Origin: IOR16 sp034927775
GTDB lineage: Bacteria > Bacillota > Clostridia > Peptostreptococcales > Anaerovoracaceae
Assembly: GCA_034927775.1 (NCBI GenBank)
Contig: JAYFPL010000148.1
Location: 1-22,531 of the forward strand
DNA length: 22,531 bases
Direction of reading: 5' to 3'
The notes under the pieces are model-generated. The model ran no database searches. It had not been told where the DNA came from and saw nothing but the letters and a program-made list of their open reading frames with translations. Within the stretch, counting starts at the first letter, position 1, and every line of letters starts with the position of its first letter. The translations under genes were made by a program, and so were the position numbers. This document shows positions 1-7,867 of the stretch, in pieces.

Positions 1-2
1 AA

Positions 3-650
3 CTGATATCGGATATATCTCATCAAACCAAAACACCGATTACAAATTTAGTGCTTTATAGTGGACTTTTAGGGGAACAGAAAGAACTTAGCCCATATAG
101 CAGGAATCTAGTTGAAGAGGTCATAAAACAAAGTGAAAAACTTAATTTTTTAGTTGGATCGTTAATTAAATCTTCTCGGTTAGAAAGCGGTATCATTAAT
201 GTTCATCCAACGGAGAACTCTATAGATGAATTAGTGAATGATGCGATAAAACAAGTTGAAATGGAGGCAGAAAATAAACAGATTTTAATTACTAATAAAA
301 ATACTGGGCTTACTTTTAAGTTTGACTATAAATGGACGTTGGAGGCTATTTATAATATACTTGATAATGCTGTGAAATACACACCTGAATGTGGTGAAAT
401 ATACATTGGTGTTGAGTCATATGAACTGTTTTATAGAATCAGTATTAAAGATAATGGAATAGGCATAGAAGAAGCAGAGCAGAGCAAAGTGTTTTCACGT
501 TTTTATCGAAGTAAGAATGTTGCAGATAAAGAAGGGGTTGGGATAGGACTGTATCTTTCAAAAGAAATAATCGAGAAACAAGGTGGATATATAAAAATTA
601 ATTCTGTATTAGGAATGGGAGCAACCTTTAGCATTTTTTTACCTAAATAA
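3..650 (+). CDS. Sensor histidine kinase, C-terminal part (cut by window edge)
   Basis: The frame is open from the first bases of the window, so the true start and the membrane sensor region lie upstream. The visible 215 residues hold the dimerisation and phosphotransfer helix, with the H-box DISHQTKTPITNL (His codon at 21-23), followed by a HATPase_c domain. That domain shows the N-box (NILDNAVKYTP), G1 box (DNGIGI), F-box (FSRFYR) and G2 box (GVGIGLYL), ending in FSIFLPK as usual for the family. It should autophosphorylate on His and pass phosphate to a response regulator, probably encoded just upstream and outside the window. The ABC transporter genes start 107 bp downstream. In Firmicutes this order is typical of two-component systems that sense antimicrobial peptides or envelope stress and switch on the adjacent transporter. 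The kinase call is firm; the signal is inferred. Confidence 0.93.
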   Translation: MISDISHQTKTPITNLVLYSGLLGEQKELSPYSRNLVEEVIKQSEKLNFLVGSLIKSSRLESGIINVHPTENSIDELVNDAIKQVEMEAENKQILITNKNTGLTFKFDYKWTLEAIYNILDNAVKYTPECGEIYIGVESYELFYRISIKDNGIGIEEAEQSKVFSRFYRSKNVADKEGVGIGLYLSKEIIEKQGGYIKINSVLGMGATFSIFLPK

Positions 651-696
651 ATCTTACAAAAGTGTTAGATTTGAGAAAGATTGTGGCAAGAATCTA

Positions 697-708
697 AGAT
701 TATAATCT
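697..708. promoter_or_regulatory. 12-bp perfect palindrome containing a TATAAT hexamer, upstream of the ABC transporter
   Basis: AGATTATAATCT is its own reverse complement and contains TATAAT at 701-706, 52 bp before the ATPase start. No good -35 box stands 16-18 bp upstream; TTGTGG at 681-686 leaves only 14 bp. A transporter promoter overlapped by a regulator site is plausible, because the response regulator of such modules usually activates the transporter genes separately. The palindrome could also be chance in AT-rich DNA. Confidence 0.3.
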
Positions 709-757
709 GTATTATAGGAAACTATTGTACAGATTATTTTTATGGGAGAATATTAAA

Positions 758-1435
758 ATGAATATTTTAGAATGCAGAGAATTAAGAAAATACTATGGAC
801 ATGGTGAAACAGCAGTCAAAGCACTTGATTGCGTTAATTTACAAATTAGAAATGGGGAATTTGTAGCAATTGTAGGCACATCTGGTAGTGGAAAATCTAC
901 ATTATTACATATGCTGGGAGGGCTTGATCGCCCTACAGGTGGAAGTGTTACGGTTGATGGAAAAGAAATTTTTTCTTTAAAAGATGATCCATTAACAATT
1001 TTCAGACGAAGAAAAATTGGATTTGTATTTCAAAACTATAATTTAGTACCTGTTTTAAATGCTTATGAAAACATCGTTTTACCCATTCAGCTTGATGGAA
1101 ACAAAATTGATAAAGAGTATTTAAATGTAATTATAACCACCCTGGGATTGGCAAGTAAGTTGAAAAATCTACCTTATAATCTTTCTGGAGGCCAACAGCA
1201 AAGAGTTGCAATTGCAAGGGCATTAGCAACAAAACCAGCAATTATTCTTGCTGATGAACCAACAGGCAATTTAGATAGCAAGACAAGTTTAGATGTTATG
1301 GGGTTACTAAAAGTAACCAGTAAACAGTTTGCACAAACTATCGTAATGATTACGCATAATGAAGAAACTGCTCAAATGGCAGATCGAATTATTAGAATTG
1401 AAGATGGCAAGATTGTAGGTGGTTTAAATGTTTAA
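758..1435 (+). CDS. ABC transporter ATP-binding protein (MacB/BceA-like, partner of an FtsX permease)
   Basis: This 225-residue nucleotide-binding subunit should power the permease encoded immediately downstream. It shows Walker A (GTSGSGKST), the Q-loop (GFVFQNYNLVP), the signature LSGGQQQR, Walker B with catalytic Glu (ILADEPTGNLDS) and the switch His (MITHNEE). The GNLDS form is typical of the lipoprotein-release, MacB and bacitracin-type ATPases. I chose ATG 758 over an in-frame TTG at 725 because GGGAGAA at 744-750 is correctly placed for it and homologues begin near MNILEC. Its end overlaps the permease start by 8 bases (ATGTTTAA), showing translational coupling. A histidine kinase gene lies upstream, so control by a two-component system is likely. 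The substrate cannot be read from the sequence. Confidence 0.93.
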   Translation: MNILECRELRKYYGHGETAVKALDCVNLQIRNGEFVAIVGTSGSGKSTLLHMLGGLDRPTGGSVTVDGKEIFSLKDDPLTIFRRRKIGFVFQNYNLVPVLNAYENIVLPIQLDGNKIDKEYLNVIITTLGLASKLKNLPYNLSGGQQQRVAIARALATKPAIILADEPTGNLDSKTSLDVMGLLKVTSKQFAQTIVMITHNEETAQMADRIIRIEDGKIVGGLNV

Positions 1436-3935
1436 AGTAAAAAATGCAAAAACTATAAATAATCTTGCTAATAAATCTTTTAATTCAAACAAATTGAGAA
1501 ATAGTTTTGTAATTATAGCGATTGCACTTACAACAGTTTTGTTTACTAGTTTATTTACTATTGGTTCTAGCTTAATGGGTTCATTGCAGGAAAGTACAAT
1601 GCGCCAGGTAGGAAGCTCAGCTCATGGTACATTTAAAAATTTAGAGTTAGATGAATATGAAAAAATAAGTAAGAATGAATCCATAGTAAATATAGGTTAT
1701 TCTGTAGTATTGGGCTTTCCAGAGAATAAAGAACTTACTAAGAGGCCTACGGAGATTAGATATACTTCCAGTGAGTGGCAGGCTAAAAGTATGTTTGCAT
1801 TTCCAACGAAGGGGAGACTACCTGAAGCTAAAAATGAAATGGCTACAGATACTATGGTACTTAACAGATTAGGTGTGCCTTGTGAATTAGGGCAAAGTAT
1901 TACTATAGAATATAAATTAGATAATAAAGAAATAATAGATACTTTTACTCTTGTTGGGTTTTGGCAAGGAGATAATGCTATACCTGCAAGTGAAATTTGG
2001 TTATCACCAACTTATGTTAAAGATAAGCTTATCGGATTTAAGGGGGATAAACTTTACGGGAAACTTAATGCAGATGTGATGTTCAAAAATAGCTTGTTTA
2101 TTGAAAAGAAAATGCAAAACATTGTTAATGAAAGTGGATTAGCAGATAACAATATTCAGTATGGTGTAAATTGGGCTTATGCAGGAAACAACAAGAATGT
2201 TGATATAACAACTTTCTTAGGAATTATAAGTGCTATTTTTTTAATCATATTTTCAGGATACTTAATTATTTCAAACATTTTTTATATATCAATTGTAAAA
2301 GATATTCGATTTTATGGATTATTAAAAGCAATTGGAACTACTTCTAAACAAATAAAAAAGATCATTAAAAGGCAGGCAACACTTCTTTGCTTGATAGGTA
2401 TTCCTATCGGTTTGGTAGCAGGATTTTTAGTAGGAAAAGTTTTAACTCCTATGGCATTGTCTTCTTTAAATTTAACTAATATAGTAATATCTTTAAACCC
2501 TATTATATTCATTGGCGCAGCTATATTTTCTATTATTACAGTATTTGTAAGTGTAAAACGACCTTCAAAAGTAGCAGCTAAAATAAGTGCAATTGAAGCT
2601 ATTAGAAATACAGATAAGACTAAGAATACACGAAAAAAGGAAAAGAAGACTAAAAAAGTAACTCCTTTTAGGATGGCAAAAGAAAATATTTTTAGAAATA
2701 AAAAAAAGATGATTATGGTAACAGCCTCACTTTCGTTAGGGCTTATCATTTTAAATTGTGCATATTCCATAGTAAATGGGTTTAATATGGATAAATATCT
2801 AAGTAATAGTATGGTAAAAGATTTTACTGTAGCAGATGCAGCATACTTTAATGTTTATAAGTGCTATAGAGGGGAACAAACTTTAAATAAAGAATTTTTA
2901 AGTGAATTATATAGTAAGGAAGGAATACAGGAAAAAGGAAATATTTATTACCATGAACTGGAGTATGCCATTGATGAGAATATAAGAAATGCTGTAAAAC
3001 AAGCAATAGTAAATTTTGATATGAGCGATAATGAGGCGGCTTTATTCAATGAAGAAATATCAAAGGAAAATATAAGCACTCAATTATATGGCTTAGATGA
3101 TTCTGTATTAGAGGAATTGGTATGTTATGAGGGTAAAATTGATCAGCAAAAATTCCAAACAGGAAAATATGTTGTTGTATCTACTTTTGATGCTGATGGG
3201 AAAATCCCTTTTTATAAAATAGGTGATTCTGTAATGATAGATTATCCTAGTGGTAAGAGTAATGAATATGAGGTCATGGCTATGGCGGATATTCCATATC
3301 CAATATCTGTTCGATATCGTAATATAGTAGATGTAAAGTTCTTTTTACCATCACATGAATTCTCCCAAAACATGGGGGAATTGGCTCCTATGCTAACTAC
3401 CTTTGATACTGATAAAAAAGTCCAGAAAGAGATAGAAAGTTATTTAGATAACTACTGCAATAATATAAATAAAGATTTGCAATATAATTCTAAAGATATT
3501 TTCTCAAAAGAATTTGAATCCTTAAAGACAACATACTTATCAGTAGGACTTGTAGTAAGTAGTATATTGGCATTTATTGGTATAGTAAATTTTGTGAACA
3601 CTACTATAACATCACTTATATCAAGAAAAAGAGAACTTGCCATGTTACAGAGTATTGGAATGACTAGAAAACAAATGAGCCAAATGTTAATATATGAGGG
3701 TCTTATATATGTTTGTTTAACCGCATTCATAGTACTTATTTTGGGAAGTCCATTAGGATATTTGGCAATAAAAGCAACAATGTGTAATAATATAGCTTTT
3801 TCACCAACTTTTACAGTGATGCCATCTATGCTTTGCATACCAGTATTTATAATATTTGTGTTTGTGATTACTCTGATAGCTTATAGAGTAATCAACAGAA
3901 AATCTATCGTAGAAAGACTAAGAGAAGTAGAATAA
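1428..3935 (+). CDS. ABC transporter permease with two FtsX domains, 835 aa
   Basis: This integral membrane subunit pairs with the preceding ATPase. A first membrane segment lies at about residues 26-48. A large extracytoplasmic region follows, then the first FtsX domain at about 257-395, which has three hydrophobic segments and the family-typical LLKAIGTTSKQIKKII coupling stretch. A very basic linker (about 395-425) leads to a second half with the same plan: a membrane segment near 425-448, another extracytoplasmic region, and an FtsX domain at about 703-828 with LAMLQSIGMTRKQM. The two-FtsX plan fits MacB/SalY-type large permeases rather than the 10-helix BceB form (about 650 residues). Such proteins act mechanically on periplasmic or envelope partners, or export and remove peptides. 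The start overlaps the ATPase stop. The likely role is peptide resistance or envelope maintenance, but the substrate is unknown. Confidence 0.9.
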   Translation: MFKVKNAKTINNLANKSFNSNKLRNSFVIIAIALTTVLFTSLFTIGSSLMGSLQESTMRQVGSSAHGTFKNLELDEYEKISKNESIVNIGYSVVLGFPENKELTKRPTEIRYTSSEWQAKSMFAFPTKGRLPEAKNEMATDTMVLNRLGVPCELGQSITIEYKLDNKEIIDTFTLVGFWQGDNAIPASEIWLSPTYVKDKLIGFKGDKLYGKLNADVMFKNSLFIEKKMQNIVNESGLADNNIQYGVNWAYAGNNKNVDITTFLGIISAIFLIIFSGYLIISNIFYISIVKDIRFYGLLKAIGTTSKQIKKIIKRQATLLCLIGIPIGLVAGFLVGKVLTPMALSSLNLTNIVISLNPIIFIGAAIFSIITVFVSVKRPSKVAAKISAIEAIRNTDKTKNTRKKEKKTKKVTPFRMAKENIFRNKKKMIMVTASLSLGLIILNCAYSIVNGFNMDKYLSNSMVKDFTVADAAYFNVYKCYRGEQTLNKEFLSELYSKEGIQEKGNIYYHELEYAIDENIRNAVKQAIVNFDMSDNEAALFNEEISKENISTQLYGLDDSVLEELVCYEGKIDQQKFQTGKYVVVSTFDADGKIPFYKIGDSVMIDYPSGKSNEYEVMAMADIPYPISVRYRNIVDVKFFLPSHEFSQNMGELAPMLTTFDTDKKVQKEIESYLDNYCNNINKDLQYNSKDIFSKEFESLKTTYLSVGLVVSSILAFIGIVNFVNTTITSLISRKRELAMLQSIGMTRKQMSQMLIYEGLIYVCLTAFIVLILGSPLGYLAIKATMCNNIAFSPTFTVMPSMLCIPVFIIFVFVITLIAYRVINRKSIVERLREVE

Positions 3936-3972
3936 ATTTAGTAAAGCATAATAAAGTAATCTAAACAAATTG

Positions 3973-4026
3973 AAAACCACAGTTATAGGTATACGGTAAA
4001 CAGTATCCTAGGTAACAGTGGTTTTT
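3973..4026 (+). terminator. Hairpin terminator after the ABC transporter operon
   Basis: AAAACCAC at 3973-3980 pairs with GTGGTTTT at 4018-4025. The stem continues inside with GTTA/TAAC and a TAGG-ATAC/GTATCCTA pairing with a bulge, giving a long hairpin ending in a T-rich tract. It separates the transporter genes from the BlaI-type promoter that begins 30 bp later. A-rich sequence on the left arm suggests it could also work from the other strand. Confidence 0.7.
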
Positions 4027-4055
4027 GTTATTAATATAAAAAACTTATAAAATAC

Positions 4056-4084
4056 TTGACAACCAAAAACTACAAGTGTAGTAT
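4056..4084 (+). promoter_or_regulatory. Promoter of the BlaI-type repressor operon
   Basis: A perfect -35 hexamer TTGACA at 4056-4061 is followed after 17 bp by TAGTAT at 4079-4084, a fair -10. Both palindromic operators described separately lie on or just after it, so a bound repressor would block the polymerase. A second -10-like TATAAT at 4119-4124 lacks a matching -35. Confidence 0.65.
4069..4082. promoter_or_regulatory. BlaI/MecI-type operator 1
   Basis: ACTACA-AG-TGTAGT is a perfect 14-bp palindrome. It closely matches the known BlaI/MecI operator form, whose half-sites are TACTACA/TGTAGTA. It overlaps the spacer and the -10 region of the promoter. The repressor gene starts 105 bp downstream, so this is autoregulation. 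Confidence 0.8.
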
Positions 4085-4094
4085 ACAGATATAA

Positions 4095-4108
4095 ACTACA
4101 TTTGTAGT
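4095..4108. promoter_or_regulatory. BlaI/MecI-type operator 2
   Basis: ACTACA-TT-TGTAGT is a second perfect palindrome with the same half-sites as operator 1. Its centre lies 26 bp from that of operator 1, close to the predicted transcription start. Paired operators of this kind are the usual arrangement in bla and mec regulatory regions. Confidence 0.8.
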
Positions 4109-4187
4109 GAGAGGGGGGTATAATAAAGAAAAAGTATAAACAAATGTGATATACGATTGCAAAATACATAGTAATGGAGGTGATCAA

Positions 4188-4580
4188 TTGAGCAAACAAA
4201 TAAATATATCTGATGCAGAATGGAAGGTTATGTGTGTATTATGGAAAAGCAATCCTTTGACATCTAGCCAAATCATTGAAGAGTTAAAAGATACTAATTG
4301 GAATCCTAATACAATCCATACGCTTCTAAGTCGATTAGAAAAGAAAAAAATTTTAGGAGTAGAAAAGAACTCCAGGTTTAAGGAATATTATCCTCTTGTA
4401 TCTCAAAAAGAATGTCAGGTTCATGAAACAAAGTCCTTTATAGAAAAAGTATATGCCGGGTCAATGAAACTGTTTTTATCTAATTATATTAATCAAGAAG
4501 ATTTGACGAAAGATGATATTGAGTATTTAAAAAAATTAATTGAAGATAAGGAATTAAATAGGAGTAAGGAAAATGACTAA
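4188..4580 (+). CDS. BlaI/MecI/CopY-family transcriptional repressor
   Basis: This 130-residue winged-helix repressor shows the family pattern from the start: SDAEWKVMCVLW, then SQIIEEL, then the recognition part NPNTIHTLLSRLEKK. It should dimerise and bind the two palindromes upstream. In the family, repression ends when the partner M56 protease leads to cleavage in the C-terminal dimer region, between Asn101 and Phe102 in BlaI. Here Asn99-Tyr100, in LFLSNYINQEDL, sits at the equivalent place. Start choice: TTG 4188 has GGAGG at 4176-4180 seven bases away; an in-frame GTG at 4146 has no ribosome binding site and would add 14 non-conserved residues. The stop overlaps the next start by 8 bases. 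No beta-lactamase or PBP2a gene is nearby, so the target process must be something else. Confidence 0.93.
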   Translation: MSKQINISDAEWKVMCVLWKSNPLTSSQIIEELKDTNWNPNTIHTLLSRLEKKKILGVEKNSRFKEYYPLVSQKECQVHETKSFIEKVYAGSMKLFLSNYINQEDLTKDDIEYLKKLIEDKELNRSKEND

Positions 4581-6174
4581 TATATTTCTTAAAGAAATAT
4601 TGATTGCTTCTACTCTAGGGAGCGTGTTATTCATCTTTGTAATTTGTATGAAACAATTATTTAAGAGAATAGTAGATATCACTGTTTCTTACAAACTCTG
4701 GTTTTTGATGATTTTCTGTTTATTAATACCTTTTATACCAATCAAAATACCAGATTTTATACACTATAATATTCCTGGAGCTCCAGTAGAATCATACAGC
4801 AATATAGTAAATAATATTACGACAATTGAAGTAGTACAATTAGCGAAAGCTCATGTTGACACCAATAATGAAGGAATCAAGCAGATATTTAATTTTGATA
4901 GTAACGTTTATATTGCAATATGGTTATGTGGTGTAATTGCCTATCTTATTTATATGTGTGTCATTAATTATAAGATAAGAAAAATAATTGTAGAATCTAA
5001 ACATGATATAGATGATGATACGTTTGAAGTGTTTCGTAAATGTAAACATCAAATGGGAATCAGCGAGGATATTTCTATTGTATCTGTTGAAGCAATTGAG
5101 CAGCCGTGTATTTATGGATTTTTTAAACCTGTAATTTTGTTATCAAATAAATGTATAAAGAAATTATCTAATAGTCAAAAAAATTATATCTTCGTCCATG
5201 AATTATCACATTATTTAAGAAAAGATCATTTAACGAATTGGCTGTTAATTGCTCTAAAAATAGTATATTGGTTTAATCCAATCATTGGATACGCAATGAA
5301 AAAGATGAAAGAAGATAGTGAATTAGCCTGTGATGCTTTAGCGTTGTCCTATATTAATTCTAAAGAATATCAAAGATATGCAATGACAATTGTAGATTTG
5401 TTAGATATTGTAATAAAAACCAAATATTCTTTAACAACAGTGTCAATTATTAACGGAAGAAAAAGAATAGAGAGGAGAATAAGTATGATTTATGATTTTA
5501 AGAATTGTACGAAATTAAAGAAGTTGATTAGTTTATTAGTTGTTTTACTAATAGCTAGCGTAGGTGTTATACCAATCTATGCTTTTAATCATATTGAGAA
5601 AAAAATGGAAGATTCGATGGCGAGTAAAATAACCAATGAGAGTGATTCAGAAATTGATACTATTCAGCAAATGAGTTTTACATGGCCTGTTCCTAATTAT
5701 AAAAAAATTACATCAACATATGGATTAAGATTTCATCCTCTTTATTATACTAACGAAGATGATAAAGAAGTGAAAACTACATATGAAGAATGTGAAATTG
5801 GTAATATAAAAGTTTTAGAACCTAAAATAGAGCAAGATACATTAAATAACGGGATTGCTTTTCATAATGGTATTGATATAGCAGCTCCAGTTGATGAAAA
5901 GATTGTCGCTACTGAAGCTGGAACAATTATATATTGTGGATTTACTGATAAATATGGAAATATGATAATTATCAAACATGGAGAAGAAAACTATTCGATA
6001 TACGCTCATTGTAGTAAATTATTAGTTAAAGAAAGTCAGGAAGTAACTAAGGGAGCAGAAATAGCAAAAGTAGGATCTACAGGTCAATCTACAGGACCTC
6101 ATCTTCATTTTAGCATTGTTGTTAATAATAAAATGGAGAATCCACTGGAATATTTAGATGTTGAAGAAATGTAA
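4573..6174 (+). CDS. BlaR1-like M56 membrane protease fused to a C-terminal M23 peptidase domain
   Basis: The N-terminal half is an M56 membrane metalloprotease like BlaR1/MecR1. Membrane segments lie near residues 8-28, 42-60, 111-132 and 319-338. The zinc motif HELSH is at 209-213, and the downstream acidic motif EDSELACD is at 247-254. Where BlaR1 has a penicillin-binding sensor domain, residues ~370-533 form an M23 (LytM-type) domain. It shows YGLRFHP at 383-389, HNGIDIAAP with candidate ligands His431 and Asp435, YAH at 477-479, and GPHLHF with His510 and His512. All expected zinc ligands look present, so the domain could cut peptidoglycan cross-bridges or bind them as a sensor. The topology puts it outside the cell and the M56 site inside. 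The gene overlaps the repressor gene, so the pair should act as sensor-protease and repressor. The domain call is firm; ligand and signal are inference. Confidence 0.92.
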   Translation: MTNIFLKEILIASTLGSVLFIFVICMKQLFKRIVDITVSYKLWFLMIFCLLIPFIPIKIPDFIHYNIPGAPVESYSNIVNNITTIEVVQLAKAHVDTNNEGIKQIFNFDSNVYIAIWLCGVIAYLIYMCVINYKIRKIIVESKHDIDDDTFEVFRKCKHQMGISEDISIVSVEAIEQPCIYGFFKPVILLSNKCIKKLSNSQKNYIFVHELSHYLRKDHLTNWLLIALKIVYWFNPIIGYAMKKMKEDSELACDALALSYINSKEYQRYAMTIVDLLDIVIKTKYSLTTVSIINGRKRIERRISMIYDFKNCTKLKKLISLLVVLLIASVGVIPIYAFNHIEKKMEDSMASKITNESDSEIDTIQQMSFTWPVPNYKKITSTYGLRFHPLYYTNEDDKEVKTTYEECEIGNIKVLEPKIEQDTLNNGIAFHNGIDIAAPVDEKIVATEAGTIIYCGFTDKYGNMIIIKHGEENYSIYAHCSKLLVKESQEVTKGAEIAKVGSTGQSTGPHLHFSIVVNNKMENPLEYLDVEEM

Positions 6175-6247
6175 ACTTTTAGAAAAGACTAAATAAACTG
6201 GAAAATTAACAAAATAAACTTAAGGGGTAATTAATTTCATTACATGG

Positions 6248-6291
6248 AAAAATCTCTATTTCTTTGATCAGCGAAGAAATAGAGATTTTTT
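6248..6291 (+). terminator. Strong terminator after the BlaI/M56-M23 operon
   Basis: A 17-bp perfect stem (AAAAATCTCTATTTCTT at 6248-6264 with its complement at 6274-6290) closes a 9-base loop and ends in six T. It isolates the BlaI operon from the RidA gene downstream. Confidence 0.88.
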
Positions 6292-6329
6292 CTCTTCATA
6301 GCTGATTTTATAAAGACCTTCTATTTGTA

Positions 6330-6335
6330 TATAAT
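6330..6335 (+). promoter_or_regulatory. Possible -10 box for the triple RidA gene
   Basis: TATAAT stands 170 bp before the RidA start, just after the preceding terminator. The hexamer 17 bp upstream (TTTTAT) is a poor -35. If used, it would give a ~165-base leader that includes the inverted repeat at 6370-6451. Confidence 0.3.
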
Positions 6336-6369
6336 TTGGTATTTTACACAAAATAAAAGCGATTTCGTT

Positions 6370-6451
6370 AATCCAATCAAATTGATATGGAAGTGTTAAA
6401 GTTCCGGGTTTATTCAATGCATCGGAGTTTTTCCATAGAATTGATTGTATT
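6370..6451 (+). repeat. Imperfect long inverted repeat in the leader of the RidA gene
   Basis: The left arm at 6370-6392 and the right arm at 6431-6451 are near complements: AATCCAATCAA and TATGGAA face TTCCATA and TTGATTGTATT, with a two-base offset in the middle. A 38-base loop separates them. In RNA this would form a long hairpin about 55 bases before the start codon. There is no T-run, so it is not an intrinsic terminator. I do not recognise it as a known riboswitch. The rest of 6292-6507 shows only the RidA ribosome binding site AAGGAG. Confidence 0.45.
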
Positions 6452-6507
6452 TCAGCAGGTGGATTATGATTCCCCTGTAATAATTTATCTAAAAGGAGAA
6501 TATCATC

Positions 6508-7779
6508 ATGAGCGGATATAACGCAGTATTAGCAAGAAATACAGAAAATGCACCAAAAGGTACCGGTCCATATTCACAAACTGTAGCTTTTTCTCATTAC
6601 AATAATCTTTCAGCGCAATTACCTATCGATCCCAAAACTGGTAAATTAGTAGCTGGTGGCGTAAAAGAGCAAGCGAAACAGTGCTTTGAAAATATCAAGG
6701 CAATTGTAGAAAGCATCGACCATGTTATGAGCGATGTTGTTAGAATCACTGTATTCGTTAAGAATATCAAAGATGTTGACGCTGTAGACGAAGTTTATAA
6801 AACATTCTTCCCCACCTATGTTCCTACACGGACGACAGTCGCAGTTGCAGCTTTACCTATGGATGCTTTGGTGCAAATTGAAGCACTTCTTTCAAACGGT
6901 GAAGGTACAATTCCAAATGCACCACAAGCAGGAGACCTTATAAAGCTTACAAATAACACGGCAAATGCGCCAACATGTATTCTATCTACACAAACTGTAG
7001 CTTTCTCTCATTACAATAATCTTTCAGCTCAATTACCTATTGATTCAAAATCAGGTAAATTGGTGACTGGTGGTGTAAAAGAGCAGGCTGGACAGTGCTT
7101 AAAGAATATTAAGGCAATTTTAGAAAGTATTGACGTTCCTTTTGACGATATTGTTAAAATTAATATCTTCTTGAAAAACATCTCGGATATTGAAACTGTA
7201 GACGAAGTTTATAAAACATTTTTCCCAGACTCGGCTATAGCTAGGGCCGTAGCCTATGTACCTGCACGAACAATAATTGCAGCTTCAGCTTTACCTATGG
7301 ATGCTTTGGTACAAATCGAAGCAGTGGTGTCACACGGAGATGGTACACCTCCACAACTTGTTGAAGACAGACATGGAATCATAGTAGAAGCAAACAATAC
7401 GGAAAATGCACCAAAGTGTTCTCTATCGACACAAACTGTAGCATTTTCTCATTATAACCATATTTCAGCTCAATTACCTTTAGATTCACAAACTGGTAAA
7501 ATGGTAGCTGGTGGTATAAAAGAGCAGACTGAACAGTGCTTAAAAAATATCAAGGCAATTGTAGAAAGTATCGATCACGTTATGGATGATGTGGTTAAAG
7601 TAAATATCTTCCTTAAAAATATCGCGGATATGAATGATGTAGACGAAGTTTACACAACATTCTTCCCAGACGGTGTTCCTGCACGAAGGACAGTTGGAGT
7701 ATCAGCTTTACCTAATGATGCTTTAATCCAAATCGATGCAGTTGTATCAAACGCTGAAGGAACACCTCCAACAGCATAA
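6508..7779 (+). CDS. Triple-domain RidA (YjgF/UK114) family protein
   Basis: RidA proteins are normally ~125-residue homotrimers that hydrolyse reactive enamine/imine intermediates from PLP enzymes, with active sites between subunits. This 423-residue protein is three RidA domains in one chain, at about 8-132, 148-280 and 295-418. Each has AFSHYN..SAQLP, an NIKAI.ESI helix, F.KNI and the VP.R..V...ALP.DAL.QI[ED]A segment. The Arg matching the substrate-carboxylate-binding Arg of E. coli RidA is present in all three (Arg108, Arg254, Arg393). Only domain 1 keeps the conserved PYSQ Tyr; domains 2 and 3 read LSTQ. Domain 2 has ~8 extra residues before VPAR, and domain 3 has Asp410 where the others have Glu. 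The start has AAGGAG seven to eight bases upstream. The gene stands alone between two terminators. Single-chain pseudo-trimer is my inference. Confidence 0.93.
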   Translation: MSGYNAVLARNTENAPKGTGPYSQTVAFSHYNNLSAQLPIDPKTGKLVAGGVKEQAKQCFENIKAIVESIDHVMSDVVRITVFVKNIKDVDAVDEVYKTFFPTYVPTRTTVAVAALPMDALVQIEALLSNGEGTIPNAPQAGDLIKLTNNTANAPTCILSTQTVAFSHYNNLSAQLPIDSKSGKLVTGGVKEQAGQCLKNIKAILESIDVPFDDIVKINIFLKNISDIETVDEVYKTFFPDSAIARAVAYVPARTIIAASALPMDALVQIEAVVSHGDGTPPQLVEDRHGIIVEANNTENAPKCSLSTQTVAFSHYNHISAQLPLDSQTGKMVAGGIKEQTEQCLKNIKAIVESIDHVMDDVVKVNIFLKNIADMNDVDEVYTTFFPDGVPARRTVGVSALPNDALIQIDAVVSNAEGTPPTA

Positions 7780-7867
7780 CAGGCATTTGTTTGTAAAAAG
7801 AGGAACGATCAAAGTTACTTCTTAATGACAACTGTAAATGTGAAATCGCATATCTTAATCATAAAAA

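Noticed and set aside
2312..2770. Hydrophobic minus-strand frame inside the ABC permease
   Set aside because: Mirror of membrane-segment codons on the other strand; the + strand has the FtsX signatures.
4056..6174. Classical beta-lactam resistance locus (blaR1-blaI)
   Set aside because: The penicillin-binding sensor domain is replaced by an M23 domain and there is no beta-lactamase or PBP2a gene, so I do not assign bla/mec gene names.
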